Shown here piece after piece: positions 1-5,806 of a DNA stretch of 45,131 nt; position 1 is the first letter of the stretch; each line of letters starts with the position of its first letter. A model generated the notes under the pieces. The model did no database searches. It worked only from the letters and a program-made list of their open reading frames with translations, and had not been told where the DNA came from. The DNA comes from Leptospiraceae bacterium (GTDB lineage: Bacteria > Spirochaetota > Leptospiria > Leptospirales > Leptospiraceae). Made by a program: the position numbers and the translations under genes. The DNA is taken from the NCBI GenBank assembly GCA_017996175.1, contig JAGOHK010000029.1, forward strand, positions 1-45,131, written 5' to 3'.

Positions 1-2
1 CA

Positions 3-1136
3 GAATATGACTTTGAAGGAAAGTTTAGAGCACTGATTGGTAAGACGAATACATCTATCCAAAAAGAAATAGAGGATGATTTTCCGCATCTTCCACTTGG
101 CTGCACAATTATTTTAGAGAGAAAGGCGAAAGATTTTATCATTCAAAATATTAAGCAAGCAACGAATCTAAATAAAAACCAGCTATTAAATAAAATACGA
201 AATTACAAATACCAAACTACTTTGCCACTTACGTTAAAAAATTTTATACACTTCTATCATATCCCATTACAGTATATTTACAAAAGAGGAAATTGGAAAC
301 GTCTATGCGTATTAGCAGAGCAAATAGAAGATTACCCGCAAGAGAATGAGTTAGAAATTTATAGGGCTATAAGTAAGAAATGGCTTTCTTGTAATTCGAA
401 TTACTATTTTAAATTCATATTAGATTTAACTAAAGTTGATTTCCAAATTAATTTGAATGAATTATCTGATGTCGAAAAATCTATATGTTTAATGCTCCAT
501 TATGATATTTGGCAGAATGCTGGAGGATTTAGTTCACTCGAAGAAAGTATTCGCTCCATTGGAAAAAACAAAGTTCTAGTCGAAGAAATTATAGAAGTGC
601 TAGAAATCTTATTAGATAAAATTGATTTTTTGGAAACTGAGATTACTCTCCCTTATTCGCAACCTTTAAAACTACACAGCCGGTATACAAGGGAACAGGT
701 ATTAGCCGCTTTTGGCTTTAGCACTTTTGAAAAAAAATCCTCCAACAGAGAAGGAGTTGCGGATAACAAAGAACTCAAAACAGAACTATTGTTTATTGAT
801 TTGGTTAAATCAGAAAAAGATTTTTCTCCAACTACAATGTATCAAGATTATGCAATAAGCGATACTTTATTTCATTGGCAATCCCAAAATGCTACAAGTC
901 CAGATAGAGGAAAGGGGTTAAGTTATATTAACCACGTAAGTTTAGGAAAGAAAATACTACTTTTTGTGAGAGAACGTAATGAAGATGAATTTGGAAATAC
1001 AATGTCCTATATATTTTTAGGAGAGTGTATTTACAGAGAACATTATGGTTCAAAGCCAATGAGTATCACTTGGGAATTAAAAGTTCCTATGCCACCCTAT
1101 CTCTGGAAGGATTCCGCGAAGATGGCTGTAGGTTAA
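3..1136 (+). CDS. DUF3427-domain helicase-associated protein, 5' truncated by window edge
   Basis: The frame is open from base 3 to the TAA at 1134-1136 with no stop, so this is the last ~377 residues of a longer protein; the TTG at 222 is an unlikely true start because coding continues upstream of it. The C-terminal ~150 residues (YTREQVLAAFG, then LLFIDLVKSEKDFSPTTMY, YISD-like and SPDRGKGLSY, ending in MPPYLW) fit DUF3427, which in known proteins sits at the C-terminus of superfamily II DEAD/DEAH helicases that often also carry an N-terminal PLD nuclease domain. Helicase motifs would lie outside the window and are not visible. Role in restriction, defence or repair is inferred from the family. 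The coding end matches a normal family C-terminus, so the 3' end looks intact although a glycosylase scrap follows at once. Confidence 0.8.
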   Translation, partial: EYDFEGKFRALIGKTNTSIQKEIEDDFPHLPLGCTIILERKAKDFIIQNIKQATNLNKNQLLNKIRNYKYQTTLPLTLKNFIHFYHIPLQYIYKRGNWKRLCVLAEQIEDYPQENELEIYRAISKKWLSCNSNYYFKFILDLTKVDFQINLNELSDVEKSICLMLHYDIWQNAGGFSSLEESIRSIGKNKVLVEEIIEVLEILLDKIDFLETEITLPYSQPLKLHSRYTREQVLAAFGFSTFEKKSSNREGVADNKELKTELLFIDLVKSEKDFSPTTMYQDYAISDTLFHWQSQNATSPDRGKGLSYINHVSLGKKILLFVRERNEDEFGNTMSYIFLGECIYREHYGSKPMSITWELKVPMPPYLWKDSAKMAVG

Positions 1137-1316
1137 ACCCGCAGACAAAAATGGTTTAAAGAATTGGCAGAAAAAGTCACACCCCAAAAAAACTGCAAGC
1201 AATTCAATTACGGGTTACTCGACTTTACCCGCAAGGTATGTAAGGCTAAGAAGCCGGTATGTGAGGAGTGTGCGCTTGCAAGTAAATGTAAATTCAAACA
1301 GCTAAAGGCAATTTAA
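1137..1316 (+). pseudogene. MutY/endonuclease III-like glycosylase C-terminal remnant with Fe-S cluster motif
   Basis: Directly after the DUF3427 stop, in the same frame, 59 codons read TRRQKWFKELAEKV, then FNYGLLDFTRKVC, and end with TAA at 1314-1316. The last part carries Cys-X6-Cys-X2-Cys-X5-Cys (KVCKAKKPVCEECALASKC), the [4Fe-4S] cluster signature at the C-terminus of HhH-GPD base-excision glycosylases such as MutY and Nth. There is no start codon, HhH motif or catalytic Asp, so it is a severed 3' fragment, not a gene. Its end overlaps the 3' end of higA on the other strand by 23 bp. It suggests a deletion or insertion joined the helicase 3' end to a former mutY-like gene. Confidence 0.65.
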
Positions 1317-1596
1317 GCGATTGCAACGTTTTAAGTTTGACTACCGGTTTTCGAACTGTTAAGTCGTAGTTCATTTGTAGATTCATCCAAAACTCTGGTG
1401 TTGTTCCAAAAAGTTTAGAAAATAACCAAGCGGTTTCAGGGGTTATTCCTCGTTTACCTTTGATAATTTCATTTATTGTTTGAAGACTTAAACCAACATG
1501 TCTCGAAAATTGAGTTTGAGTGAGATTTAGAGGCTCTAAAAACTCTTTTAATAAAATGATTCCAGGATGACTTGCAATTCTATTTTTAGGTAACAC
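1294..1596 (-). CDS. higA: HigA-family antitoxin (XRE helix-turn-helix)
   Basis: This 100-residue protein has the N-terminal HPGIILLKEFLEPLNLTQTQ signature and an XRE helix-turn-helix over about residues 24-68 (TQTQFSRHVGLS, then INEIIKGKRGITPETA and FGTTPEFWMNLQ), typical of the VapI/HigA antitoxin family. In known systems HigA binds and neutralises the RelE-like ribosome-dependent RNase HigB and represses its own operon. The start is GTG at 1594-1596, preceded by AGAGGAGA at good spacing. The higB-like frame upstream on the same strand stops 19 bp before this start and is truncated, so this antitoxin is likely orphaned. Its 3' end carries a 25-bp sequence repeated at 1989-2013. Confidence 0.85.
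   Translation of the reverse strand: MLPKNRIASHPGIILLKEFLEPLNLTQTQFSRHVGLSLQTINEIIKGKRGITPETAWLFSKLFGTTPEFWMNLQMNYDLTVRKPVVKLKTLQSLKLPLAV
1309..1333. repeat. 25-bp direct repeat, copy 1 (3' end of higA)
   Basis: The 25 bases from CAATTTAAGCGATTGC to the following GTTTTA occur identically here and at 1989-2013. This copy covers the last sense codons of higA on the minus strand and the stop of the glycosylase fragment on the plus strand. The two copies flank a ~680-bp segment with the higBA remnant. Confidence 0.85.
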
Positions 1597-1615
1597 AGTA
1601 TTCTCCTCTGAATGA

Positions 1616-1768
1616 TTAATGGTAATCTTCTACTTTAGAAGCGGCATTAATAATATCTAATTTTCTTAGAGTAATCTCAATAAGTTCCTTTGGAAGCTTT
1701 TTTGTTTTCGAACTTGGAAGTCCATTGAACAAATCCTCGGTAAACTTATCTCCGAAACTCACTATCAC
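1616..1768 (-). pseudogene. higB: HigB-like toxin, truncated
   Basis: Reading leftwards from a GTG at 1766-1768, the frame gives VIVSFGDKFTEDLFNGLPSS, then TKKLPKELIEITLRKLDIINAASKVEDYH and a TAA at 1616-1618. This matches the N-terminal half of HigB/RelE-type toxins (S-F-D-K-T-E-LF-G, K-LP, RKL-LDAA). Family members are about 90 residues and continue after the AAS..D segment with a GNRLE..G-type region and a WRI(C/V)F strand that holds catalytic residues; none of that follows here. At 50 residues the product should be inactive. It lies immediately upstream of higA, the usual higBA order. Confidence 0.7.
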
Positions 1769-1829
1769 AATAATAAAATATATATTCATCTTTTCAAGTA
1801 AAGCAGGATTTTATTAGCCTCTCGATTTT

Positions 1830-1862
1830 TATATACCACTTCTCATAAATAAGTTCTGCTAT
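1830..1862. repeat. 33-bp direct repeat, copy 1
   Basis: The 33 bases beginning TATATACCACTTCTCATAAA and ending in GTTCTGCTAT are repeated exactly at 1940-1972, 110 bp away and in the same orientation. Flanks differ. The copies lie in the decayed interval between the higB remnant and the gene at 2346. Confidence 0.85.
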
Positions 1863-1939
1863 TTTTCCAGAAAGGGGTATTCCCAATTCCCAAGAGCAGA
1901 GTATTCAATTATAAATCGGAACTTACTTTTGGGAATTGG

Positions 1940-1972
1940 TATATACCACTTCTCATAAATAAGTTCTGCTAT
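1940..1972. repeat. 33-bp direct repeat, copy 2
   Basis: Exact copy of 1830-1862. Just before it, TTGGGAATTGG (1929-1939) is the inverse of CCAATTCCCAA (1883-1893), so the interval between the two direct repeats can form an 11-bp stem. Confidence 0.85.
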
Positions 1973-1988
1973 CGGTAGGCTCAAAACA

Positions 1989-2013
1989 CAATTTAAGCGA
2001 TTGCAACGTTTTA
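1989..2013. repeat. 25-bp direct repeat, copy 2
   Basis: This is identical to 1309-1333 and in the same orientation. It lies in sequence with no convincing gene. Flanking bases diverge at once on both sides, so the match is a discrete 25-mer, consistent with a recombination footprint or a copied fragment of the higA end. Confidence 0.85.
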
Positions 2014-2345
2014 TTTTTTCACATCCTCCCATCTTTCCTTTCGCAACGGATACACTTCCTATACTGCTACGTATACCCATTACGAGAAGTATACAAACCA
2101 ATATGAGTATAGATACGAGTAATGGGTATGTAAGGACAACCAAAGGCTTGTAAGAAAATTGCTACATGTAAAAAAAATGGTGCAACTACGTAATTGTTGA
2201 AAAATAATTTTTAGGGTTAGTTAAGAATAAAATAGAAGCAAACGAAAATTTAACTGTCCGTTAGAATTTTTAGGAAAATAAAATCTAGATATTACATCTA
2301 TTTATTTCCTAACGGCTAATACATATTATACTTAGGAATAAAACA

Positions 2346-2546
2346 ATGGCATTATTATACAATCAAATACAGGGTAAACTAAAAGGTAGGATTGGAGACT
2401 TAGTCTACTACCAGTTAAATGGAAAGACTTGTGTGCGAAGTCTTCCTGCTTCTTTTAAGGACAGAAAGAGTGAAAAACAAATTTTACATAGAAAAAAATT
2501 TAAAGCTGTCGGGGAGCTATTTGCTATTTTCCGCTCGGCTCTCTAA
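2346..2546 (+). CDS. Small basic conserved hypothetical protein (DUF6266-like segment)
   Basis: This 66-residue frame starts at ATG 2346 and ends at TAA 2544-2546. The sequence has GKLKGRIGDLVYYQLNGKTC, VRSLPASFKD and SEKQILHRKKF. The G-[KR]-x-G-[DN]-LV..x..NGK..VRS.P......[ST]..Q...R.KF layout recalls the N-terminal part of DUF6266-type proteins known mainly from Bacteroidetes, but that assignment is tentative. No signal peptide or membrane segment is present, and function is unknown. It ends just before the recA terminator hairpin and converges with recA. An inverted repeat (2258-2315) lies upstream and may be part of its leader. Confidence 0.5.
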   Translation: MALLYNQIQGKLKGRIGDLVYYQLNGKTCVRSLPASFKDRKSEKQILHRKKFKAVGELFAIFRSAL

Positions 2547-2578
2547 TAAAAAAAAACCGAGGCACTTGCGTACCTCGG
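2547..2578 (-). terminator. Rho-independent terminator of recA
   Basis: CCGAGGCAC (2557-2565) and GTACCTCGG (2570-2578) form a 9-bp stem with one mismatch around a TTGC loop. On the minus strand it is followed by a run of nine T (2548-2556), a classic intrinsic terminator 34 bp past the recA stop. In the plus direction there is no T-run, so it serves recA. Confidence 0.85.
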
Positions 2579-2611
2579 ATCAATAGTTTCTAAAAAGAAA
2601 GCCTGCTAAGT

Positions 2612-3784
2612 TTAAACCACAGCTTCAGCGGATTCTAACTCCTCTTCTAAAGCCATGTTTCTACGGGAAGATTTTTCGCCTTTTGTGGAAGTCTCTTTTC
2701 CATTTTCTGCTGCTTTGGCTGGTGCTACTGCAACAACACCAGATCCGTTGGGAGGAAGATCGTTTAGGTCGCGAATTTGTGCTTCGAGTTTACCAGATAA
2801 ATCAGGATGCTCTTGCAAGAATGCACGAACGGTTTCCTTGCCCTGACCAATTTTTTCGCCATTATAAGAATACCAAGATCCACCTTTTACGATGATCTCA
2901 TGTTTGACTGCCAGATCAATGATGGAACTTTCTTTGTTAATACCAGAATTAAACATAACGTCAAATTCCGCCTGTTTGAACGGAGGTGCGCACTTGTTCT
3001 TCACCACTTTTACGCGAACTCTGTTTCCAATTGGGTCTTCTTTGTCTTTTAAAGTCTCAATTTTTCGAATATCCATACGCACACTCGCATAGAACTTGAG
3101 AGCATTTCCCCCTGTGGTAGTCTCAGGAGAACCGAACATCACACCAATTTTCATACGAATCTGGTTAATGAAGACCACTGTAGTTTTAGACTTGGAAATC
3201 GTTCCAGTCAGCTTACGAAGTGCTTGGGACATGAGACGCGCTTGGAGACCCATGTGCGAATCCCCCATGTCTCCCTCGATCTCTGCCTTTGGAACAAGAG
3301 CCGCAACCGAATCGATTACTATAATATCAATCGCATTGCTACGAACCAGAGATTCGCAAATTTCAAGTGCCTCTTCCCCGTTGTCCGGTTGAGAAACCAG
3401 AAGGTCGTCAATATTTACGCCCAATTTCTTAGCGTAAGAAGGATCCAAAGCGTGCTCGGCGTCGATAAATGCGGCTATTCCCCCTTTCTTCTGCGCTTGG
3501 GCAATGGTGGAAAGCATGAGAGTTGTCTTTCCAGAGGACTCAGGTCCGTAAATTTCTACGATACGACCAACGGGCAAACCACCAATCCCTAATGCAATAT
3601 CCAAATCCAGTGATCCGGTAGAAATCACAGGTATTGCAACGGCTGAATTTGCTCCCAAACGCATAATAGAGCCTTTTCCAAATTGTTTTTCGATCTGCCC
3701 CATTGCAGCGTCGATGGCTCTTTTTCTCTCTTCGTTTTTTTCGGAGAGAATTTCTTCTGCTCTATCCTCTTTTCCTTTTTTCAT
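2612..3784 (-). CDS. recA: RecA recombinase
   Basis: The 390-residue product is full length for RecA. It binds single-stranded DNA, hydrolyses ATP, catalyses strand exchange and promotes LexA self-cleavage in the SOS response. The ORF shows the N-terminal [21 protein letters not shown], Walker A GPESSGKT at residues 80-87, the L1/L2 region with [12 protein letters not shown] and FINQIR, and [16 protein letters not shown]. The C-terminal ~45 residues are variable and end in acidic [11 protein letters not shown]. The ATG at 3782-3784 has AAAGGAG at good spacing. It is monocistronic, with an intrinsic terminator at 2547-2578. The upstream DNA carries an element shared with ssb and the DUF1564 gene (3811-3845) and a perfect 13-bp palindrome (3841-3871). 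I saw no TTTG-N5-CAAA box of the kind described for Leptospira LexA in this upstream region. Confidence 0.98.
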   Translation of the reverse strand: MKKGKEDRAEEILSEKNEERKRAIDAAMGQIEKQFGKGSIMRLGANSAVAIPVISTGSLDLDIALGIGGLPVGRIVEIYGPESSGKTTLMLSTIAQAQKKGGIAAFIDAEHALDPSYAKKLGVNIDDLLVSQPDNGEEALEICESLVRSNAIDIIVIDSVAALVPKAEIEGDMGDSHMGLQARLMSQALRKLTGTISKSKTTVVFINQIRMKIGVMFGSPETTTGGNALKFYASVRMDIRKIETLKDKEDPIGNRVRVKVVKNKCAPPFKQAEFDVMFNSGINKESSIIDLAVKHEIIVKGGSWYSYNGEKIGQGKETVRAFLQEHPDLSGKLEAQIRDLNDLPPNGSGVVAVAPAKAAENGKETSTKGEKSSRRNMALEEELESAEAVV

Positions 3785-3810
3785 GAATAACTCCTTTGGT
3801 TTCTATATAA

Positions 3811-3845
3811 TTGGGTAAAAAAATGATAAAATGTGCGGTGTTTTT
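3811..3845 (-). promoter_or_regulatory. Shared upstream element, recA copy
   Basis: In the recA sense the element reads AAAAACACCGCACATT, then a short AT stretch, a T-run, ACCCAA, and about 21 bp after the CGCACAT core a TATATAG -10-like box. The same layout (A-run, NNN, CGCACAT, 8-9 bases, T-rich run, ACC[C/T]A) appears upstream of ssb (19699-19734) and the DUF1564 gene (5072-5105). From ACC to CGCACAT the span is 24-25 bp in all three. Its closeness to the start codon (30 bp) and to the -10-like sequence suggests an operator or activator site; the regulator is unknown. Confidence 0.55.
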
Positions 3846-3871
3846 GAAATTTTTTTTCAAAATTTCAAAAA
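3841..3871. repeat. Perfect 13-bp palindrome upstream of recA
   Basis: TTTTTGAAATTTT (3841-3853) and AAAATTTCAAAAA (3859-3871) are exact inverse complements separated by five bases. It directly adjoins the shared element on the far side from recA, so it would lie at about -60 to -90 relative to the start codon. A very AT-rich palindrome here could be a protein-binding site or a weak terminator for transcription from the divergent direction. Confidence 0.6.
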
Positions 3872-4068
3872 AAATCATTTTTTACCAGAATCTATTCTGA
3901 GTATGCACTAAGGCACGGACAAAATAGAGGATAAATGATAACTTTTTCGTTATTTCAATCTTCCAAGGAATGGTAACGTATGTATAGATTTTTTTTTGAA
4001 AAAATACCATTTTTTTACGAAAAAAACTGTTTTTACAGGGAATTTTTTGCTAAAGGTTGGCACGATTT

Positions 4069-4296
4069 ATGACTAGATTAGAATTCGTTCCCTGTTTTCA
4101 AACAAGAGATTTACAGCTACTCGCGATTTTGAAATTTCATTTGGAGGAAATGGAAATTCCTTACTTTGTGACAGGAGAAGATTTTTTATTTTTAGAAAAT
4201 CTTGCCGTTCCCTCGCACGAAGCTGTAGCAATTTTGTATTTGCTACCTAAAGACGTAGATGAATTTCAACGACTTTTAGAAAGTGGACAGGAGTAA
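4069..4296 (+). CDS. DUF2007-type putative signal-transducing protein
   Basis: The 75-residue protein starts at ATG 4069, in frame with a less likely TTG at 4057. It matches the small alpha/beta fold of DUF2007: FVPCFQTRDLQLLAILKFHL, then EMEIPYFVTGEDF, VPSHEAVAILYLLPKDVDEF and RLLESG. DUF2007 proteins are described as putative prokaryotic signal-transducing proteins, related to the PII fold; their ligand is generally unknown. The gene is divergent from recA with a ~285-bp AT-rich gap between them. An AAAGG sits 12 bp before the ATG. No partner gene follows on this strand. Confidence 0.65.
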   Translation: MTRLEFVPCFQTRDLQLLAILKFHLEEMEIPYFVTGEDFLFLENLAVPSHEAVAILYLLPKDVDEFQRLLESGQE

Positions 4297-4449
4297 AAGA
4301 TTTTCCAAAAACTTCTGTTGCGCATACTTAGAAGTTACCGCTAACTATATTATGAGAACACATCCTATCCGCGTCTTGCCTATCGATATCTAGTTGCAAA
4401 ACTTTTTTTAGTTCAAAATTTGACTGAATGTTGAAGCAGATTCGTTTTT

Positions 4450-5055
4450 TTACCCATATCTGCTGTTCCTGTAAAGGAATGCAGTAGAATAAAGGGCTCT
4501 ACTGCGAGATAAATATATCTTACCACATAAGTAAAAATTTGGGGTCAAAGGAATTCCTACAGCCCCCAAGAAATACGAGATTTTTTCTGCAAAATCTACA
4601 AAGTCGGCGATTAGTAAGTAAACCAAGAAAGCAGAAATTGACATCCCAAAACTAAGACGATACAATTTCAGTTCAGCCCAATCATCAAGATTAGGTCTGA
4701 AAGCAACTTTCATCAAATTCAAATTCTTCTCTTGGTATTTGGTTGTATGATTGCGATACGCGGGGACTAAGCCGTTGGCAATATGGATTTTATATTTCAT
4801 TAGCAGATAAGAAATATAGCTCCGAACACCTTGGTGGGTTATTACTTTTTCCATGAATCGTTTATAGTATTTTTCTGGTATTAAGAGTGTGGAGTTGATT
4901 TCTATAAACGGGTTTTCTTCGCGTGGAAATTTTTGGGTATTGGTTGAAGACGTTTTGCCATTCTCGTATCCATTTGCATAAAGTCCCAAGTATTCTTCAT
5001 TGGATTCCTTTATTTGTTCGTCTATAAAATGTTTGAAGTCCATTGTATGATTCAT
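4450..5055 (-). CDS. DUF1564 family protein (Leptospira-associated), possibly ribbon-helix-helix
   Basis: From ATG 5053-5055 the product is ~201 residues. The order ..STLLIPEKYYKRFM.., ..YLLMKYKIHIANGLVPAYRN.., HTTKYQEKNLNLMKVAFRPN, DDWAELKLYRLSFGMSIS, AFLVYLLIADFVDF and GIPLTPNF matches my memory of DUF1564, a family largely restricted to Leptospira. Function is unknown. The VAFRPNLDDWAELK..A..GMSISAFLVYLL stretch has the strand-helix-helix periodicity of ribbon-helix-helix DNA-binding proteins, which is an inference. The frame stays open to 5181, but that extension runs through the shared regulatory element and lacks a ribosome site; AAGGAG lies right before the 5055 ATG and 13 bp before a second ATG at 5043, so the true start is one of these. 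The upstream element is shared with recA and ssb. Confidence 0.65.
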   Translation of the reverse strand: MNHTMDFKHFIDEQIKESNEEYLGLYANGYENGKTSSTNTQKFPREENPFIEINSTLLIPEKYYKRFMEKVITHQGVRSYISYLLMKYKIHIANGLVPAYRNHTTKYQEKNLNLMKVAFRPNLDDWAELKLYRLSFGMSISAFLVYLLIADFVDFAEKISYFLGAVGIPLTPNFYLCGKIYLSRSRALYSTAFLYRNSRYG

Positions 5056-5071
5056 TCTCCTTCTTAAATAC

Positions 5072-5105
5072 TGGGTCAGAAAAATGCATTTATGTGCGAA
5101 TTTTT
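5072..5105 (-). promoter_or_regulatory. Shared upstream element, DUF1564 copy
   Basis: In the gene sense this reads AAAAATTCGCACATAAATGC, ATTTTTCTGACCCAG and then TATTTAAG as a -10-like box, directly before the AAGGAG ribosome site. The CGCACAT core, flanking A-run and T-run, ACCCA and the 21-bp distance from core to the TAT box match the recA copy. Confidence 0.5.
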
Positions 5106-5165
5106 CATAACTTTTTTTTAGAAGAGACTTTTTTGTTTTGCGACAAAATGAAATGATCAGTCCGT

Positions 5166-5501
5166 TTATTTTAAAATGCATCTAGCAAGAATAGTTTTGT
5201 CTTTTGCCAAACTAAAACTTACTCCATTGAGAAGTGTGAAATAAGAAGCGCGCTCTTTGGAAATTTCATTTGCCGTCCAGTATGTATTACCTTCTTGTTT
5301 CCAAGATTCCAATTCGTTTGAATCATACCCTTTTTTAAGTTCATCTAGAGTTGGCAGACGCATTTTTAATTCTGCACATTTTGTGTTTGCATCCGACCAA
5401 GTTAGTTTTCCAAGGTTTGCACTCCATTTCGTTCTCGCGGAGTCAGAGCATAGATTGAATGAAATAAAAAGAAGTATTAGAATGATTTTTTTTGAGTTCA
5501 T
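5166..5501 (-). CDS. Exported DUF1566/Lcl-like domain protein
   Basis: The 111-residue protein begins with a Lys-Lys then hydrophobic signal segment (KKIILILLFISFNLC, residues 4-18), a Sec signal with a possible relaxed spirochaetal lipobox at Cys18. The rest (LTWSDANTKCAELKMRLPTL, DELKKGYDSNELESWK, TYWTANE, then a final C) fits the short C-type-lectin-like DUF1566/Lcl domain: W-xx-A-xx-C-xx-x-xx-LPT-x-EL and W(T/S)..E. Such domains are found in surface or exported proteins in spirochaetes and proteobacteria, with no fixed ligand. The stop lies 110 bp before the DUF1564 ATG at 5055, and the spacer holds the shared element; the two genes share a strand but may be separately transcribed. Confidence 0.65.
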   Translation of the reverse strand: MNSKKIILILLFISFNLCSDSARTKWSANLGKLTWSDANTKCAELKMRLPTLDELKKGYDSNELESWKQEGNTYWTANEISKERASYFTLLNGVSFSLAKDKTILARCILK

Positions 5502-5806
5502 AGATTAGTTTTTTCTAATTCTAAAAGAATTGTCAACGGAAAATAAGGGTCATTTTAAAACGAATGTTTAATCTCTTTTTCCGATTGATATACTGATTCT
5601 ACTTATTCGAAGAAATTGGACGCAATTCTTTACGAGAAATGGTATAAATAAAATTACGTATGCAAAAATTTTCCTTTTCTAAAATGAATTTCGGTAACAT
5701 ATATTCTTCTCTCTCCTGTTTCTATATGTAACTAATAGAAATTAGCTACTTATAACTTCGAGTTTTCCGATCTTCTTAGCTTATTTTCGGATACTAAGAG
5801 CCTAAA
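5502..5806. other. Intergenic, nothing recognised
   Basis: These 305 AT-rich bases lie between the 3' end of the glycosylation operon and the start of the exported DUF1566-like gene. I see no open frame with a ribosome site, no strong hairpin with a T-run and no RNA signature. It should contain the promoter of the gene at 5166-5501. Confidence 0.5.

Larger units (their letters stand above)
1769..2345. other. Decayed intergenic strip with direct and inverted repeats, no convincing gene
   Basis: This 577-bp stretch holds the two 33-bp repeats, one 25-bp repeat, the 11-bp inverted pair 1883-1893/1929-1939, a second 11-bp inverted pair ATACCCATTAC (2073-2083)/GTAATGGGTAT (2119-2129), and a third, CCGTTAG (2258-2264)/CTAACGG (2309-2315), in front of the gene at 2346. 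A 94-codon open frame exists on the minus strand (1859-2143) but it is woven through the repeats and resembles nothing known to me. The strip looks like the debris of rearrangement. Confidence 0.55.

Noticed and set aside
1859-2143. 94-codon open frame on the minus strand in the repeat region
   Set aside because: It runs through several repeats, has no ribosome site and resembles nothing known; likely chance.
2655-3592. Several plus-strand open frames opposite recA
   Set aside because: They are antisense to a strongly supported gene and have unnatural composition.
3785-4068. LexA box upstream of recA
   Set aside because: I searched for TTTG-N5-CAAA by eye and found only AT-rich near-matches with wrong spacing.
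5056-5181. N-terminal extension of the DUF1564 frame
   Set aside because: The extension covers the shared upstream element and overlaps the next gene; a ribosome site lies at the 5055 or 5043 ATG instead.
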